Source of the DNA: Microscilla marina ATCC 23134
GTDB lineage: Bacteria > Bacteroidota > Bacteroidia > Cytophagales > Microscillaceae
Assembly: GCF_000169175.1 (NCBI RefSeq)
Contig: NZ_AAWS01000014.1
Location: forward strand, 124,001-188,000
Direction of reading: 5' to 3'
DNA: 64,000 nucleotides
Part shown: positions 45,017 through 55,354 of the stretch, in pieces
Layout of the letters: each line of letters starts with the position of its first letter
Numbering within the stretch: the stretch's first letter is position 1
Made by a program: the position numbers and the translations under genes
Notes under the pieces: generated by a model
The model's input: only the letters and a program-made list of their open reading frames with translations
Database searches by the model: none
What the model was told of the DNA's origin: nothing

Positions 45017-45318
45017 GTGTTTAGTTGTGGTGTAGTTAAATTTGCACTTTTTTATTAAAAACACCCTTAGTACGTTCTGAAGAGTATTTTATTATATGAT
45101 AAATCAAAGAAGGCCCTCATGTGTTCTTAGTCCGTATGTCTTAACGATAACTTTGTCGTAAAGTTCTTGTTTTTTTAATAAAAAAGTTTAAGGAAATGTG
45201 GGATGCAAGTTTCACTATAAAAAAGTAATACTTAGAAGAGGCAAAAAATGATAGAGGAGTGATATAACTGGCAGAAGGAGTAGTACAGTGTAGATTAGGT
45301 ATAAAACGAAAGTAGTTT
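45017..45318. other. 302-bp spacer
   Basis: No gene, hairpin of note or repeat was found between the small hypothetical gene and the TetR gene. Confidence 0.35.
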
Positions 45319-45975
45319 TCAAGCTATTCCTTCGTTTACCAACAAAGTCAGTTGTGAAGCAAAACTATGTGCGATTTCTCTTAAACTAGCCCCTGTTTTG
45401 CTTTTAGAACTTTCATTTTCGATAAAAGCTGATGAATGATTATTTAAAAAATAATCTCTAATGCCCCAACCAAGTTGTACTACGAAAAATGTTAACATTT
45501 CTAACGGAATGTCTGACCTAACATTGCCTTTTTGTTGTTGATCATGCAAGATTGCCCGATAATGGTTACAAGCTTGTTTCTTTAATAATTGGGGGAGGTT
45601 GCCTAGCTCGTGGTGAGGATGTTCGCGGTGTACACAATACAAAAAACGACTCAATACTGGGAAATCAACCTCAAACCGCGCTGTGCTTGTGTAGATTTGT
45701 AATAAAACTTCAGATAATTCATCTTCATTGGACTGTTGCAGTAAGCGATCAATGGTTTGATATTTCTTCGTAATGGCGTACTCGACCAAAAACAAGTACA
45801 AGTCTTTTTTGTTTTCGAAGTACTTGTAAAGAGTACCTTTGGCTATTCCAATTTGTTGGCTGATGTACTTGACCGAAACGTTCTCATAGCTCTGGTTTGA
45901 AAATTCTTCGATAGAAGTTTCAATGAAGTGATTTTGCTTCGCAAAGGGTAGTTTCCAAAATGCTGTTTTTGGCAT
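45319..45975 (-). CDS. TetR family transcriptional regulator
   Basis: The 218-residue protein has an N-terminal TetR HTH (residues about 10-55: RHFIETSIEEFSNQSYENVSVKYISQQIGIAKGTLYKYFENKKDLYLFLVEYA-like) and an all-helical ligand/dimerisation domain. TetR proteins usually repress a neighbouring efflux or metabolic gene; the nearest candidates are the GT39 gene upstream or the distant porV. The ligand is unknown. Single-gene reverse transcript. Confidence 0.92.
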   Translation of the reverse strand: MPKTAFWKLPFAKQNHFIETSIEEFSNQSYENVSVKYISQQIGIAKGTLYKYFENKKDLYLFLVEYAITKKYQTIDRLLQQSNEDELSEVLLQIYTSTARFEVDFPVLSRFLYCVHREHPHHELGNLPQLLKKQACNHYRAILHDQQQKGNVRSDIPLEMLTFFVVQLGWGIRDYFLNNHSSAFIENESSKSKTGASLREIAHSFASQLTLLVNEGIA

Positions 45976-46133
45976 AGCTACTAAATAAATTTAAGAACAT
46001 GTGAAATAATAAAACTCCTATTTTTTATACGAGGTATACTTAGTGGAGTTAGGCTTATGTCATATATTTGTTAAATTCGTAATATTAGCCAGGCCTTAGT
46101 TATTGTTGTTGATATATCAGTTTAGACAAAATA

Positions 46134-47852
46134 TTATTTAGTCAAAGAGAACTTCACCAAAAATACTTTTGTTACTTCTTTGTCTCTTAATTCAGGGTTT
46201 AAGAAGGGAAGCGTGATCATAGATACTGGAAATTTCTTAAGTTTTTTGATCACTGTTGTCTTCTGCCGTAGGTTTTTAATTTCTGCCAAACCTTTCTCGT
46301 TAGTGTAAATCCAGCATGTACCTTCTTTTGCCAAATCTAATAAATCTTTTGAGTTTACTAAATCTTTTGTAAACCCCGAACGGTAAAAGTCAAGCGAACC
46401 AAAGTGCAAATCTTGCCCAAATACATAAAAACGGTTGAGTTTGATTTCTCTTGTTTGTGCCACATATTTAGATATAACTGAGCCTGTTTGATACTCAAAT
46501 AGGTTACGGTATACATGGGCATTCATTAAAAAGTTAACTCCCATGATAGTCATCAGTGAGGGCATAATAAGAGCTTGAAATGCATTTTTTCGGGTAATAA
46601 GAAAGTACACACTAACAGCCAGGGCTGCAATAGCTACTCCCCATGTGAGTATATTTTGCAAAGGAAAAGCCCAGGTTGAAAGAATGATAGCCAGTGCCCA
46701 AAGGATAATGATAGTAAAAATCTGTAGCCCCATATTTACCCGCATCCATTTACTCCTATAGGCTGGCTCATACAATACCTTATGTAAATAACGAGCTTGT
46801 ATAATAGCGGCCAGTGGAAATACAACAAAGGTGTAGTGAGGTAACTGATATGAGGATAGTGACAAAGCTAGAAACGGTAAAACAAACCCCCCAGTAGTAA
46901 TCCCTTCTGGCAATTGTTTATGCTTATTATTATTCGATATTTTGAATTTTTGTCGGAATAATTGGCGAATATTTTGAAAAAGCGCAGGTACAAAGATCAA
47001 TACCCAAGGTAGAAAACTCCATAAAAAATTTTGAGCTAAAAAGTATATAGGAGGGTTTTGTGCATCATTGGAAGCAAAAGTGTTTTCGCCAGTAAGCCTA
47101 CCAAAGCTTTGTTTCCAGAAATAAAAGTAGAGTCCAGAACTTTTGTCTGGATGGTTTGCATAAGCAGGGTTAGCGTCAAACTGCATATATAAACCAATGC
47201 TCATAGGAAGTAACATCAATGCCACAATAACGAGTCCTACCAACCATTGCCAACGAAAAAAGCTTGCCCAGCTACGTTTGAGAATAAAGTGCACCGAAAA
47301 GGCCAGCACAGGTACCATCAACCCTATGGGACCTTTGGCAAGCATAGCTATACCAATGCCTACAAAGCCGAGAATAAGATTGAGCCATTTTTTATACTCA
47401 TTAAACTCTGCAATTTGCCAGATAGCAAATATAGTAGCTGCAGTGAGCATAGTATCAGTGCGTATGTCATGATTCATCAGAAACATTGCCTGACAAGAGG
47501 CCAGCACCAGTGCCGCCAGGTAGCCTATTCTGGTATTGTAATAAAGCTTACCTAAGCGATAAGTAGCATAAAACCCTATAAAAGAAGCTATAATGGGGAC
47601 AATTCGGAATACAAAGTTTGATACTCCAAATAACTTAAAGAACAAAGCGGAAACCCAAAACAATAAAGGGGGCTTGTCAAGGTAGTCTTGCGAGCGCTCT
47701 TTTACCTGCAGGTATTCGCCAGTTTCCATCATTTCCTTTGACATAGCAGCATATTGAGAGGCGTCAATATCCATTACATCTAAAAAAGCACCAGCAATAT
47801 ATACGATGCCAATGCCTACAAAAGGTAAATAATTTATATACTTCTTTATCAT
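46134..47852 (-). CDS. ArnT/PMT-like GT39 family glycosyltransferase
   Basis: This 572-residue integral membrane protein has about 12 transmembrane segments. The first loop carries the acidic motif GAFLDVMDIDASQYAAMSKEMMETGEYL typical of GT39/GT83 enzymes, which take sugar from a polyprenyl-phosphate donor. YLDKPPLLFWVSALFFKLFG follows. The C-terminal part is a soluble periplasmic domain of about 130 residues. It would glycosylate a lipid or protein on the outer face of the inner membrane. The donor could be made by the adjacent GT2 enzyme, encoded upstream with the methyltransferase in between. Confidence 0.9.
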   Translation of the reverse strand: MIKKYINYLPFVGIGIVYIAGAFLDVMDIDASQYAAMSKEMMETGEYLQVKERSQDYLDKPPLLFWVSALFFKLFGVSNFVFRIVPIIASFIGFYATYRLGKLYYNTRIGYLAALVLASCQAMFLMNHDIRTDTMLTAATIFAIWQIAEFNEYKKWLNLILGFVGIGIAMLAKGPIGLMVPVLAFSVHFILKRSWASFFRWQWLVGLVIVALMLLPMSIGLYMQFDANPAYANHPDKSSGLYFYFWKQSFGRLTGENTFASNDAQNPPIYFLAQNFLWSFLPWVLIFVPALFQNIRQLFRQKFKISNNNKHKQLPEGITTGGFVLPFLALSLSSYQLPHYTFVVFPLAAIIQARYLHKVLYEPAYRSKWMRVNMGLQIFTIIILWALAIILSTWAFPLQNILTWGVAIAALAVSVYFLITRKNAFQALIMPSLMTIMGVNFLMNAHVYRNLFEYQTGSVISKYVAQTREIKLNRFYVFGQDLHFGSLDFYRSGFTKDLVNSKDLLDLAKEGTCWIYTNEKGLAEIKNLRQKTTVIKKLKKFPVSMITLPFLNPELRDKEVTKVFLVKFSLTK

Positions 47853-47972
47853 TTATTCTTTTCGTCTCTTTGTTGTGTAGCAGCGTGCGCCAAATACATT
47901 TTTTTTGATATAAGTAGTACCAATACCTGTAACATAAGTTTACAGGTACTGATCACATTATATATACACTGA

Positions 47973-48830
47973 CTAATGAGCGCGCTTTTGTAACAATATC
48001 AATCGGTAAGTTTTAAACTTCTTAAAATTTGCCTCGTTACGTTCGCCTTTAAAATGTTTTTCCCTAGTTCCTGCTAGTTTTTTCTTAAACTTCCAGTTTA
48101 CAAAACGATGTATTCTTGGGAAACGATCCTGGAATAAATCCATTCCTAGTTCAAACGAAGGACGAATAGCTTCCATCGTAAAAGTATTTACTACAGTCAT
48201 TGTAGGAGCAATTTTGTCAGTAATGTCCTCATCTTTGATTATATCAAATGGGTGCTTGGCTAAAATTTCTTTGTATTGGTCTAGCCAGTGTCCTCCCCCC
48301 AATGGGCGATGGTTGTGCTCCTGATACCTGAAAAAATCACAAATTAAAATATGTCCGCCTTCTTTGAGGTACTGTGCTGACTTCTCAAAGTTGGTTTGCA
48401 TGTCAATATACTGAAAGCTTTCGCTGAAAAGGACCAAGTCATATTTTTTATCAATTTTTACATCCTCGTAGCGTCCATGAAAAACTTCTGCTTTGTCGCT
48501 TAGTAACTCTTTAATCCGGGCTGTCAAACGTTTGGAGGGTGATACACAATCTACCTGATAGCCTTTCTTTATTAGTTGCTCTGCTACTTTGCCTGTACCA
48601 CTGCCTACGTCTAAAATTGTTTTTACTCCTTCGGGAATGTGACTAAACAAATGATTGGTATAGTTGATTTGAGCAGCACGCAAGTTTTTTACTTCGGGCT
48701 CGAGCCCATTTTCCCAAAACCCATAGTGAAGGTATTCTGTATCTAAGAAAAACTTGAGAAAAATCATACCTATGTCCAAGCCTACTTCCTGTGAGTCAAG
48801 TTTTTTTTGTCTTTTTTTGAATAAACCCAT
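47973..48830 (-). CDS. SAM-dependent methyltransferase
   Basis: A 285-residue class I methyltransferase. The SAM-binding motif I is ILDVGSGTGKVAEQLIKKGYQVDCVSPS (about 83-110), with YDLVLFSESFQYI and GGHILICDFFRY as later core motifs. The sequence flavour is like small-molecule or fatty-acid/sterol methyltransferases. It lies between the GT2 and GT39 genes on the same strand (55- and 120-base gaps), so it may alter the lipid or sugar they handle. Substrate unknown. Confidence 0.88.
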   Translation of the reverse strand: MGLFKKRQKKLDSQEVGLDIGMIFLKFFLDTEYLHYGFWENGLEPEVKNLRAAQINYTNHLFSHIPEGVKTILDVGSGTGKVAEQLIKKGYQVDCVSPSKRLTARIKELLSDKAEVFHGRYEDVKIDKKYDLVLFSESFQYIDMQTNFEKSAQYLKEGGHILICDFFRYQEHNHRPLGGGHWLDQYKEILAKHPFDIIKDEDITDKIAPTMTVVNTFTMEAIRPSFELGMDLFQDRFPRIHRFVNWKFKKKLAGTREKHFKGERNEANFKKFKTYRLILLQKRAH

Positions 48831-48885
48831 GATATGTTGTGAGTAAAATATAATTGTTTAGAGTGTCTAATTTTAAAGCGTAATA

Positions 48886-49611
48886 TTATTTTCTTGAAAA
48901 GATGTTATATTTAAGGATACAGTAAATTGCTCTGAAACCATCTTTCCAGTTAATTTTTTTGCCTTCAGCATAAGTCCGCCCATAATAAGAAATACCTACT
49001 TCGTAAATTCTCACGTTTTTTATTCTGGATACTTTGGCCGTTACTTCAGGCTCAAACCCAAACCTTTTTTCTTTTAGATTGATATTTTGAATCATATCAG
49101 TTTTGAACAACTTATAGCAAGTCTCCATGTCTGACAGGTTAAGGTTTGTAAACATGTTAGATAGAAAGGTCAGGAATTTATTGCCGATGGTATGCCAAAA
49201 GAAGAGAATTCGGTGAGGGTTGTGTCCCATAAACCTTGAACCATATACTACATCAGCAAAACCCTCAAGTACAGGTTTAAGCAACATATTATACTCGCGG
49301 GGGTCATACTCCAGGTCGGCATCCTGAATAATCAGGTATTCTCCACTGGCTTTTTGGATACCTGTGTGTAGGGCAGCACCTTTTCCCTGGTTTTTTTCGT
49401 GTTTAAAATAACTAATATGAAGCTCAGGATTTGCCTCTATGTATTTCTGAATAGCCTCTTCAGTGCCATCTTTAGAGCAGTCGTTAACAATTACAATTTC
49501 TTTCTTGATATTATCTAACAGCTGAACATCTTTTACCTTGTTAAGAATAAGGTGAATTGTTTTCTCCTCATTATAAGCTGGAATAATGACTGATAGCTTA
49601 TTAATTTTCAT
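48886..49611 (-). CDS. GT2 family glycosyltransferase (dolichol-phosphate mannosyltransferase-like)
   Basis: From the ATG at 49611 the product is 241 residues; the frame opens 16 codons earlier without family likeness. It is a GT-A enzyme: [49 protein letters not shown] and the metal motif [11 protein letters not shown], later VVYGSRFMG and the acceptor region. It should load a sugar from a nucleotide donor on polyprenyl phosphate, giving the donor that GT39 enzymes use. It lacks the C-terminal membrane helices of some DPM homologues. First gene of the GT2-methyltransferase-GT39 group. Confidence 0.92.
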   Translation of the reverse strand: MKINKLSVIIPAYNEEKTIHLILNKVKDVQLLDNIKKEIVIVNDCSKDGTEEAIQKYIEANPELHISYFKHEKNQGKGAALHTGIQKASGEYLIIQDADLEYDPREYNMLLKPVLEGFADVVYGSRFMGHNPHRILFFWHTIGNKFLTFLSNMFTNLNLSDMETCYKLFKTDMIQNINLKEKRFGFEPEVTAKVSRIKNVRIYEVGISYYGRTYAEGKKINWKDGFRAIYCILKYNIFSRK

Positions 49612-49812
49612 TTGTATAAAAATTTTCCCGTTAAAATGGGGATGATAAAAAGCCAGCAAACCTTCATTACTTTGTGTTTTTCAACAAAGAGTAGAAGAGA
49701 AAGGGAATCCCAAACTGGTTTTGCTTATTTTTTGTATATAAGTACACCGTAAACTAAATTTCTTATGCTTTACTCCCCCTGACTTCTTTTAAAAAAGATC
49801 ACGCAGTAGCTA

Positions 49813-49974
49813 AGAGCTTGTTTAAAATTCACCTAAAAGGCGTTTTACGCGATTTTTGCACTCATATATTGCTAAATTTATCAGCAATAGCGCTGCTATT
49901 ACTTCAAAATTTAACGCATCTGAGCACAAAACTCATCGAAAATCACACTAAACGCGAAAATTTAAACAAGCTCT
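49813..49974. mobile_element. Palindromic MITE-like element with AGAGCTTGTTTAAA ends
   Basis: 14-bp perfect terminal inverted repeats (49813-49826 and 49961-49974) bound a 162-bp element. The inside is itself partly self-complementary, centred on AGCAATAGCGCTGCTATT, so the transcript could form a long hairpin. The ends differ by two bases from those of the element at 29.3 kb. It encodes nothing. Confidence 0.7.
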
Positions 49975-50623
49975 AAGGTTTTGATATACATTAGAATAGG
50001 AGCTTTGCCTTTGGCTAAAAGCGTGCAATCCCGGCGGAACTGCCAGAGCAATAAAATGCCAAGAGGAAAAATTACCTTTAAATATGAAAAGTTATTTTTT
50101 GTCCACTCCTAAAAGAACCTTATGACTATTTAGAAGAAAGTTGAGCAATGTATAAGTAGTGCTTTGGATCTTTCTTCCAAAAGACTTGCAAAGTTATACA
50201 TTAGTTTGTAATTTATAAGTTATTCTTTTTTTTTTAGTCAATAAGCGCAACTTAAATCTTTCATTATTTACACTTATATACATAAGGTTGTCTTTTGAAT
50301 CATTGAACCGTCAAAATCTTTCATTATTTAATGGCAGAGATGTTTGGGAAGAACAACCAGGCTTACAAACATAATGTAAGAAGCCAACAAGCATATCATT
50401 ACCTTATAGCTGACTAAGCCTGTAAAGTAAAATTATTGATTCTTATATTAAGTTTGGCGTGATTTTCACTATATTACCTAATCAAAAATAATCTCCTGTT
50501 TACTGCGAAAAAGCTACTTAAAGAATAGCAGTACTGATTTTTTTTTTTGAAATTAGCGCAGACTAAGACTCGACTAACAACACCCTTTTACAAGACGGAA
50601 AGCAATTGAAAAAGAAATGAAAT
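49975..50623. other. Gene-free spacer before the sensor gene
   Basis: About 650 bases of AT-rich DNA without a supported gene. TCTTTCATTATTTA occurs twice (near 50257 and 50317). No terminator-like hairpin apart from the element to its left. Confidence 0.4.
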
Positions 50624-53023
50624 ATGCTTAAGAGGATAAAAAACATACAAAACCTATCTATTCGTTTAAAGTTAACCTTGTTTGTTATTTTCTTAACAGG
50701 CATCATCACAGGAAACTTTTTGTATGTACAATACTATAATAACTCTTTGATTGAAATTTCGGAAAAAACCATAAATATTGCCGGAAAAAATGGAGCATTA
50801 TCGCAGCAAATAGCGTTGTATGCTTTAGAAATCAAAAACCGAAGAGATAACCTCCCTGAGTTAAAAACAAAATTGAAGCAGGCTGTAGATAAACATAATA
50901 GCTATTTGATGGCACTTGAAAAAGGGGGATATGTTGATGTAGATAATGAACAAGTGCATATTGACAAGCCAGCTCCTAAAGCGGTGCAAATTACGCTTGG
51001 TGTAGTAAAGGAAACCTGGAAACTCTACAAAAAAAATGCTGAGGTTGTAGCAAATCTCAAAACCATTGATGATAAAACCCAAACGCTCAACTCAAACGTC
51101 AGAAAAGCCATAGAATACTTGCTTGAAAACTCATCCGATATGTACGAAAAGGATAGCAAGCTGGTACAGGCTGATTTAAGGTATTTTACTGACAAACACG
51201 ACAAGCGTCGAAACATTCTCATTGCTCTTTTTAGTGCCAATATTGTTTTATTGTTTTTAGGTTATCTCTACATAGATTATGTAGTAATAGGACCGGTATC
51301 AAAAATTGCCAAAATTGATGATATTATTAGCGAAGGCGACTTTGAACAACGTGTGCCTTACAAAAGAGAAGATGAACTGGGTAAGGTAGCCCACGCAATC
51401 AATACATTATTTGAAAACCTCCAGAATGCAACTGACTTTATTACTGCTATAGGTGAGGGTAAACTAGATGTAGAGTATCAATTAAGCGTTGATAATGGGC
51501 TACAAAGAGCCGACCGACTGACGGGGGCGTTGCTTGAGATGCGTGACAAAATGAGTCAGGTGGCAGAAAGTGACCGACAGCGTAACTGGATATCTGAAGG
51601 TTTGGCCAAGTTTGCCAATATTTTGCGTGAAGATAAAGATCGGGCAGTAGAAGAGTTTACGTATGATATTATTGCCAACCTAGTAAAATATACTAATGCC
51701 AACCAAGGTGGATTGTTTATTGTGAACGATCGCCAAGGCGACTCTCCATACCTTGAACTACTATCAAGCTATGCTTTCGAAAAACGTAAGTATGTAGACA
51801 AAGTCATTCATAAAGGAGAAGGACTGGTTGGAGAGGTTTTTCAAGAAGGCAGCACGGTGTATATTACTGATGTACCCAATGACTATGTAAACATTACTTC
51901 TGGTTTGGGTGACTCAAACCCTCGTTGTATTTTGATTGTGCCGCTTAAATTGAACGATGAGATTTTTGGAGTAGTAGAGTTAGCATCTTTTTATCAGTTC
52001 CAACCTTTTCAAATTGATTTTGTTGAAAAACTTGGAGAAAGCATTGCTTCTACATTCGCTTCTATCAAAACAAGTAAACGTACAGAGCAACTATTACTAG
52101 AGTCGGTACAACTGGGTGAACAGATGAAAACTCAGGAAGAAGAAATGCGCCAGAATCTTGAAGAGTTGGTAGCGACTCAAAATGAGGTAGAAAGGCAAAA
52201 CCAAAAGATTACCAAACAAAAGACAGAACTGGAGAAGGCACTCGAAGATGAAAAAAGAAAACGTGAGAGTGTAGAAAAACGAGAAGAGACATTACGTAAA
52301 AACCTGGAAGAGCTTAAGCAGGCGCAGCGTGAAATGGACATGAAAACGGTGGTTTATCAACGCCACCGTGATGCCATCTGGTTGATAGAGAACAACCTGA
52401 TTATAGACTGTAATGATGCAGCCTTGCGTATGTTTGGGGTAAAAGATAAGGTAGACATGATAGACCGCATGCCTGACTCTTACTCTCCCAATGAGCAAGC
52501 CGATGGGCAAAGGTCTAGTGAACTATTGAAAGCACATGTCAAGAAAACCCTTGATACAGGAGCCACTATTTTTGAGTGGCAATATGAAACCATTCAAGGT
52601 GAAACCATCAATGCAGAAGTTCAAATGAATGCTTTTGATTTGGGTAAAAAACGTATGATTATGGTGGTAAACCGAAATGTTAACTTACTTAAGTCTCAGG
52701 AACTGGAACTGAAAAATAAAGCAGATGAACTGAGAAAAGCAGAACGTGACCTACAGAAAAGTATAGACCAGCTGGTTGTTACCCAAGAAAAACTACGAAC
52801 CAAAGATCAGGAAGTAGAAGAAATTAAATTGCAAGAAGAAGAAAAAGCCAAAGAGATAAGAGAAAGTCAAAAAAAGCTATTGCATAATATGCTTGCAAAA
52901 TCGAAGCGCGCAGAGATGGACTTAAAACGGGAACTTGTAAAAAGAGAGGCCTCTATTGAAGCTTATAAACAGCGGCTTACACAACTACAAAATGGGGGTA
53001 AGAGACGGCGCAGAAAAAAATAA
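50624..53023 (+). CDS. PilJ-like/HAMP/GAF/PAS sensor protein without output domain
   Basis: The 799-residue membrane sensor has two spans (about 13-33 and 196-217) around a periplasmic helical domain of the type IV pili chemotaxis (PilJ) kind (INIAGKNGALSQQIALYALEI). Then come a HAMP domain (218-270), a GAF domain (about 335-480), a long coiled coil, a PAS domain (about 575-690: DAIWLIENNLIIDCNDAALRMFGVKD) and a final coiled coil ending in KRRRRKK. There is no histidine kinase, cyclase or methyl-accepting domain, so signals must pass through partner proteins. This domain set is common in Cytophagales, where it is usually followed by SpoIIE or kinase domains. Single-gene unit. Confidence 0.9.
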   Translation: MLKRIKNIQNLSIRLKLTLFVIFLTGIITGNFLYVQYYNNSLIEISEKTINIAGKNGALSQQIALYALEIKNRRDNLPELKTKLKQAVDKHNSYLMALEKGGYVDVDNEQVHIDKPAPKAVQITLGVVKETWKLYKKNAEVVANLKTIDDKTQTLNSNVRKAIEYLLENSSDMYEKDSKLVQADLRYFTDKHDKRRNILIALFSANIVLLFLGYLYIDYVVIGPVSKIAKIDDIISEGDFEQRVPYKREDELGKVAHAINTLFENLQNATDFITAIGEGKLDVEYQLSVDNGLQRADRLTGALLEMRDKMSQVAESDRQRNWISEGLAKFANILREDKDRAVEEFTYDIIANLVKYTNANQGGLFIVNDRQGDSPYLELLSSYAFEKRKYVDKVIHKGEGLVGEVFQEGSTVYITDVPNDYVNITSGLGDSNPRCILIVPLKLNDEIFGVVELASFYQFQPFQIDFVEKLGESIASTFASIKTSKRTEQLLLESVQLGEQMKTQEEEMRQNLEELVATQNEVERQNQKITKQKTELEKALEDEKRKRESVEKREETLRKNLEELKQAQREMDMKTVVYQRHRDAIWLIENNLIIDCNDAALRMFGVKDKVDMIDRMPDSYSPNEQADGQRSSELLKAHVKKTLDTGATIFEWQYETIQGETINAEVQMNAFDLGKKRMIMVVNRNVNLLKSQELELKNKADELRKAERDLQKSIDQLVVTQEKLRTKDQEVEEIKLQEEEKAKEIRESQKKLLHNMLAKSKRAEMDLKRELVKREASIEAYKQRLTQLQNGGKRRRRKK

Positions 53024-53043
53024 GCCATAAATAAACTAAAATA

Positions 53044-53083
53044 ACAAAAACAGCCTAAAAGATAACTTTTAGGCTGTTTTTGT
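53044..53083. terminator. Terminator after the sensor gene
   Basis: Perfect 18-bp stem ACAAAAACAGCCTAAAAG (53044-53061) with its complement at 53066-53083 and an ATAA loop. Confidence 0.95.
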
Positions 53084-53365
53084 GAGTCTGTTCAATGAAC
53101 CATGTCAAAAAATCATAAAGTACTGATAACCAATATACATTTTTGAAAAAACACAGTTTTGTTGAGCGCTACCGCTTTACCCTAAAATGCAATGTTGGCA
53201 TAAAACCAGTACATTTGCTCTTAAATAGAACACTTAAGTGAGTTTTGTTTTCTGACGAATTTCAAAATTTATTCCACAGTGAACTAGCATGGTTTGGTTT
53301 TTAAATTTCGATGCATACTGAACAAAAAACATAAAATAGACTTTACAAATTTAGGAGTAGGTGTA
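53084..53365. other. Spacer after the sensor
   Basis: No gene or repeat is seen between the terminator and the end of the first toxin-like gene. Confidence 0.3.
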
Positions 53366-55354
53366 CTAATTACTGTTGTCATTGTTGTTATTCAGTACTT
53401 GGTTTAATAGCTTTCTCTTCTCTTCTTTGACGATCTTAAGGATTGCTCTGTAGTCCTTTTCGCCACCTAAAATTTTGATAACCTTGTTGGCATCATTATT
53501 TATTGTTTGAAGAAACAATTCTGTCATAGAGGTAGAGTTAGAGTTACCCATAAATACCATCGCAAATAGGTAAGTGTTAACTATTTTTGGTATTTCTCCT
53601 AGCCTGTCCCAGTCGAAACTCTTTATTACGGTTTTCTTTGTATCATCATCAAAATTTACAGCACCTTGCAGCAACTTTTCGAGCTCCTGATCCGTGGTAT
53701 CTGGGTCTTTTAATTGTGTGGCCAATGGTCTTTGATCATTAATAGTATTACTTCCATGAAAGTCGTACATAAGTCTATGGAGTTCTTGTTGCTCTTTGGG
53801 GGCATTTTCCTTATCAAAATCAGAGGATAAAACAGCCAGAACATCATCTTTCTTTTTTTTGTAGTTTTGTACCCGTGGATACGATGTCCAGTTCTCCCAA
53901 GGCTTTTGGATGATTTGTGGCTTATCCTCCTTTAACTGTTGGTTCAGGTCTTGCATGCACTTTTTTGCAATGTCTTGCAGAATGTTCCTTATAGGAGCCA
54001 CAGGGTCATAGCCAGTAGCTTTATGCTTCTTTTCTACACGAATATTTGAATTGTTCAGCTCCTTATTATAAGGGTTTTTCCCATTTTGAAACTGCTTAAG
54101 TGTCATTAACTCATAGTTATTCCAACCGTCTACCACTGTACACTCTTCAGGGTTTATATCTCTGTCAAGAACATTTACGGTCTCTCTACGATCCTTTACT
54201 TCCCCTCCATTCCGGGTTATTCCCACGATTGCATTGTTAAGCTCAACCCTCTTAGGTTTGTTAGGCAAGGTAAGAACAAAAGCATGGTCATAGTAATTCA
54301 TATCAGAAACCATGCTGCATTGAACCACCCATTGATCAGTAGTGTTTGCTTTCAGTTGTTCAGTAATAACCTGACTAAATGTGCCACAGTTGCCTACTCC
54401 CAGGTAGCTAAACAGGTATGCTTTCAGCGCCTTATGGTGTTTGGAAACCCAGGCGTTGAAATTAGTTTTCTTAGGCAAACAATTGAGTATATCGTCTTCT
54501 CGTGCTATTAATTCTTGTATGAAAAAGCTGCCCTTTTGGGGCACTTTTTTATTGTCATTATCAGACTTCTTTTCCCAAGTCCATGTTTCTACATAATCAC
54601 GAAGGTAAGCTACCTTTATTGTGCTTAATCCCTGAGTATTGCTGACTGACCCTCTACGGTTTCCTCGGCGCATGCGTTTATACCCCAAGTCTGGGTTGGG
54701 TTCCAGGGTAGTTCTTAATGCTTTTTTCTCTCCTTTGCGTTGCAATACTGTTTTTCCGCTACTTTTGCTTTTTTGTTGTACTACGGGAGTAGTATCGTCT
54801 GATTGTTTTTGCAAAGGCGTATGCATAATTTTGTCTGCAACCTCTTCGCGGGTGGTGTCTATGTTGTACCCTTGTATGGTAGTGTTGCCCTGAGGGGTGC
54901 CATTGAGGGTATTGTCTATAGCATGGCCTAGCTCGTGCTTACGGTTTTGTAAGGTAAACTGCCCAGAGGCATAATGAATGTCCTTGCCCTGAATGGTGGC
55001 CTGTGCCCCTACTTTGTCCGGAAACGAAGAGTTTTGGTGCTCCTTATAACCTGATAAATCTACCCCATATTGTTTGCCCATTTGGGTTTTAAGATCTTGG
55101 TTGTCTACATTTGGTTTACGCTGTATGGGGCTTTGTTTAGCTTGTATTGGCCTTTGCTTAGCCTGTATCGGCCTTTGTTTAGCCTGTATCGGTCTTTGTT
55201 TAGCTTGTATGGGTGGTTTTTGTCCTTCTTTAGTAGTGAACGTTTTGGAAGGATTCTTCATCTGGGTGACCTTTGTTGGAGTAGATAATTGCGGCCTTAT
55301 TGTTTGATTGGTCGGCTGTTGTTCATTTTCTGATTTGTTGAGATTTTTCTGCAT
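53366..55354 (-). CDS. DUF4157-like polymorphic toxin-type protein, copy 1
   Basis: This 662-residue protein has no signal peptide. Residues 1-45 are a polar Q/N/T-rich leader; residues 46-80 repeat the unit RPIQAKQ and end SPIQRK. Residues 84-180 resemble a DUF4157 (eCIS core) domain with the zinc motif HELGH (140-144). A second VLQRK occurs at 203-207. The later part has Cys323 (VGNCGTFSQVI), His357 (YYDHAFV) and Asp409 (VVDGWNNY), in papain-like order, then about 250 residues of unknown helical region. The DUF4157 domain and QRK leader are typical of contractile-injection cargo. The protein may be a delivered cysteine-hydrolase toxin (inference). Residues 1-217 are almost identical to copy 2. 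Confidence 0.8.
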   Translation of the reverse strand: MQKNLNKSENEQQPTNQTIRPQLSTPTKVTQMKNPSKTFTTKEGQKPPIQAKQRPIQAKQRPIQAKQRPIQAKQSPIQRKPNVDNQDLKTQMGKQYGVDLSGYKEHQNSSFPDKVGAQATIQGKDIHYASGQFTLQNRKHELGHAIDNTLNGTPQGNTTIQGYNIDTTREEVADKIMHTPLQKQSDDTTPVVQQKSKSSGKTVLQRKGEKKALRTTLEPNPDLGYKRMRRGNRRGSVSNTQGLSTIKVAYLRDYVETWTWEKKSDNDNKKVPQKGSFFIQELIAREDDILNCLPKKTNFNAWVSKHHKALKAYLFSYLGVGNCGTFSQVITEQLKANTTDQWVVQCSMVSDMNYYDHAFVLTLPNKPKRVELNNAIVGITRNGGEVKDRRETVNVLDRDINPEECTVVDGWNNYELMTLKQFQNGKNPYNKELNNSNIRVEKKHKATGYDPVAPIRNILQDIAKKCMQDLNQQLKEDKPQIIQKPWENWTSYPRVQNYKKKKDDVLAVLSSDFDKENAPKEQQELHRLMYDFHGSNTINDQRPLATQLKDPDTTDQELEKLLQGAVNFDDDTKKTVIKSFDWDRLGEIPKIVNTYLFAMVFMGNSNSTSMTELFLQTINNDANKVIKILGGEKDYRAILKIVKEEKRKLLNQVLNNNNDNSN

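Noticed and set aside
55115-55216. Regular 21-bp repeats as a CRISPR array
   Set aside because: Units are directly adjacent with no spacers and lie in frame inside a gene.
55074-55307. Forward open frames with LACIGLC-type repeats (also at 57799-58032)
   Set aside because: They are the reverse complement of the RPIQAKQ coding array of the toxin-like genes; no independent gene evidence.
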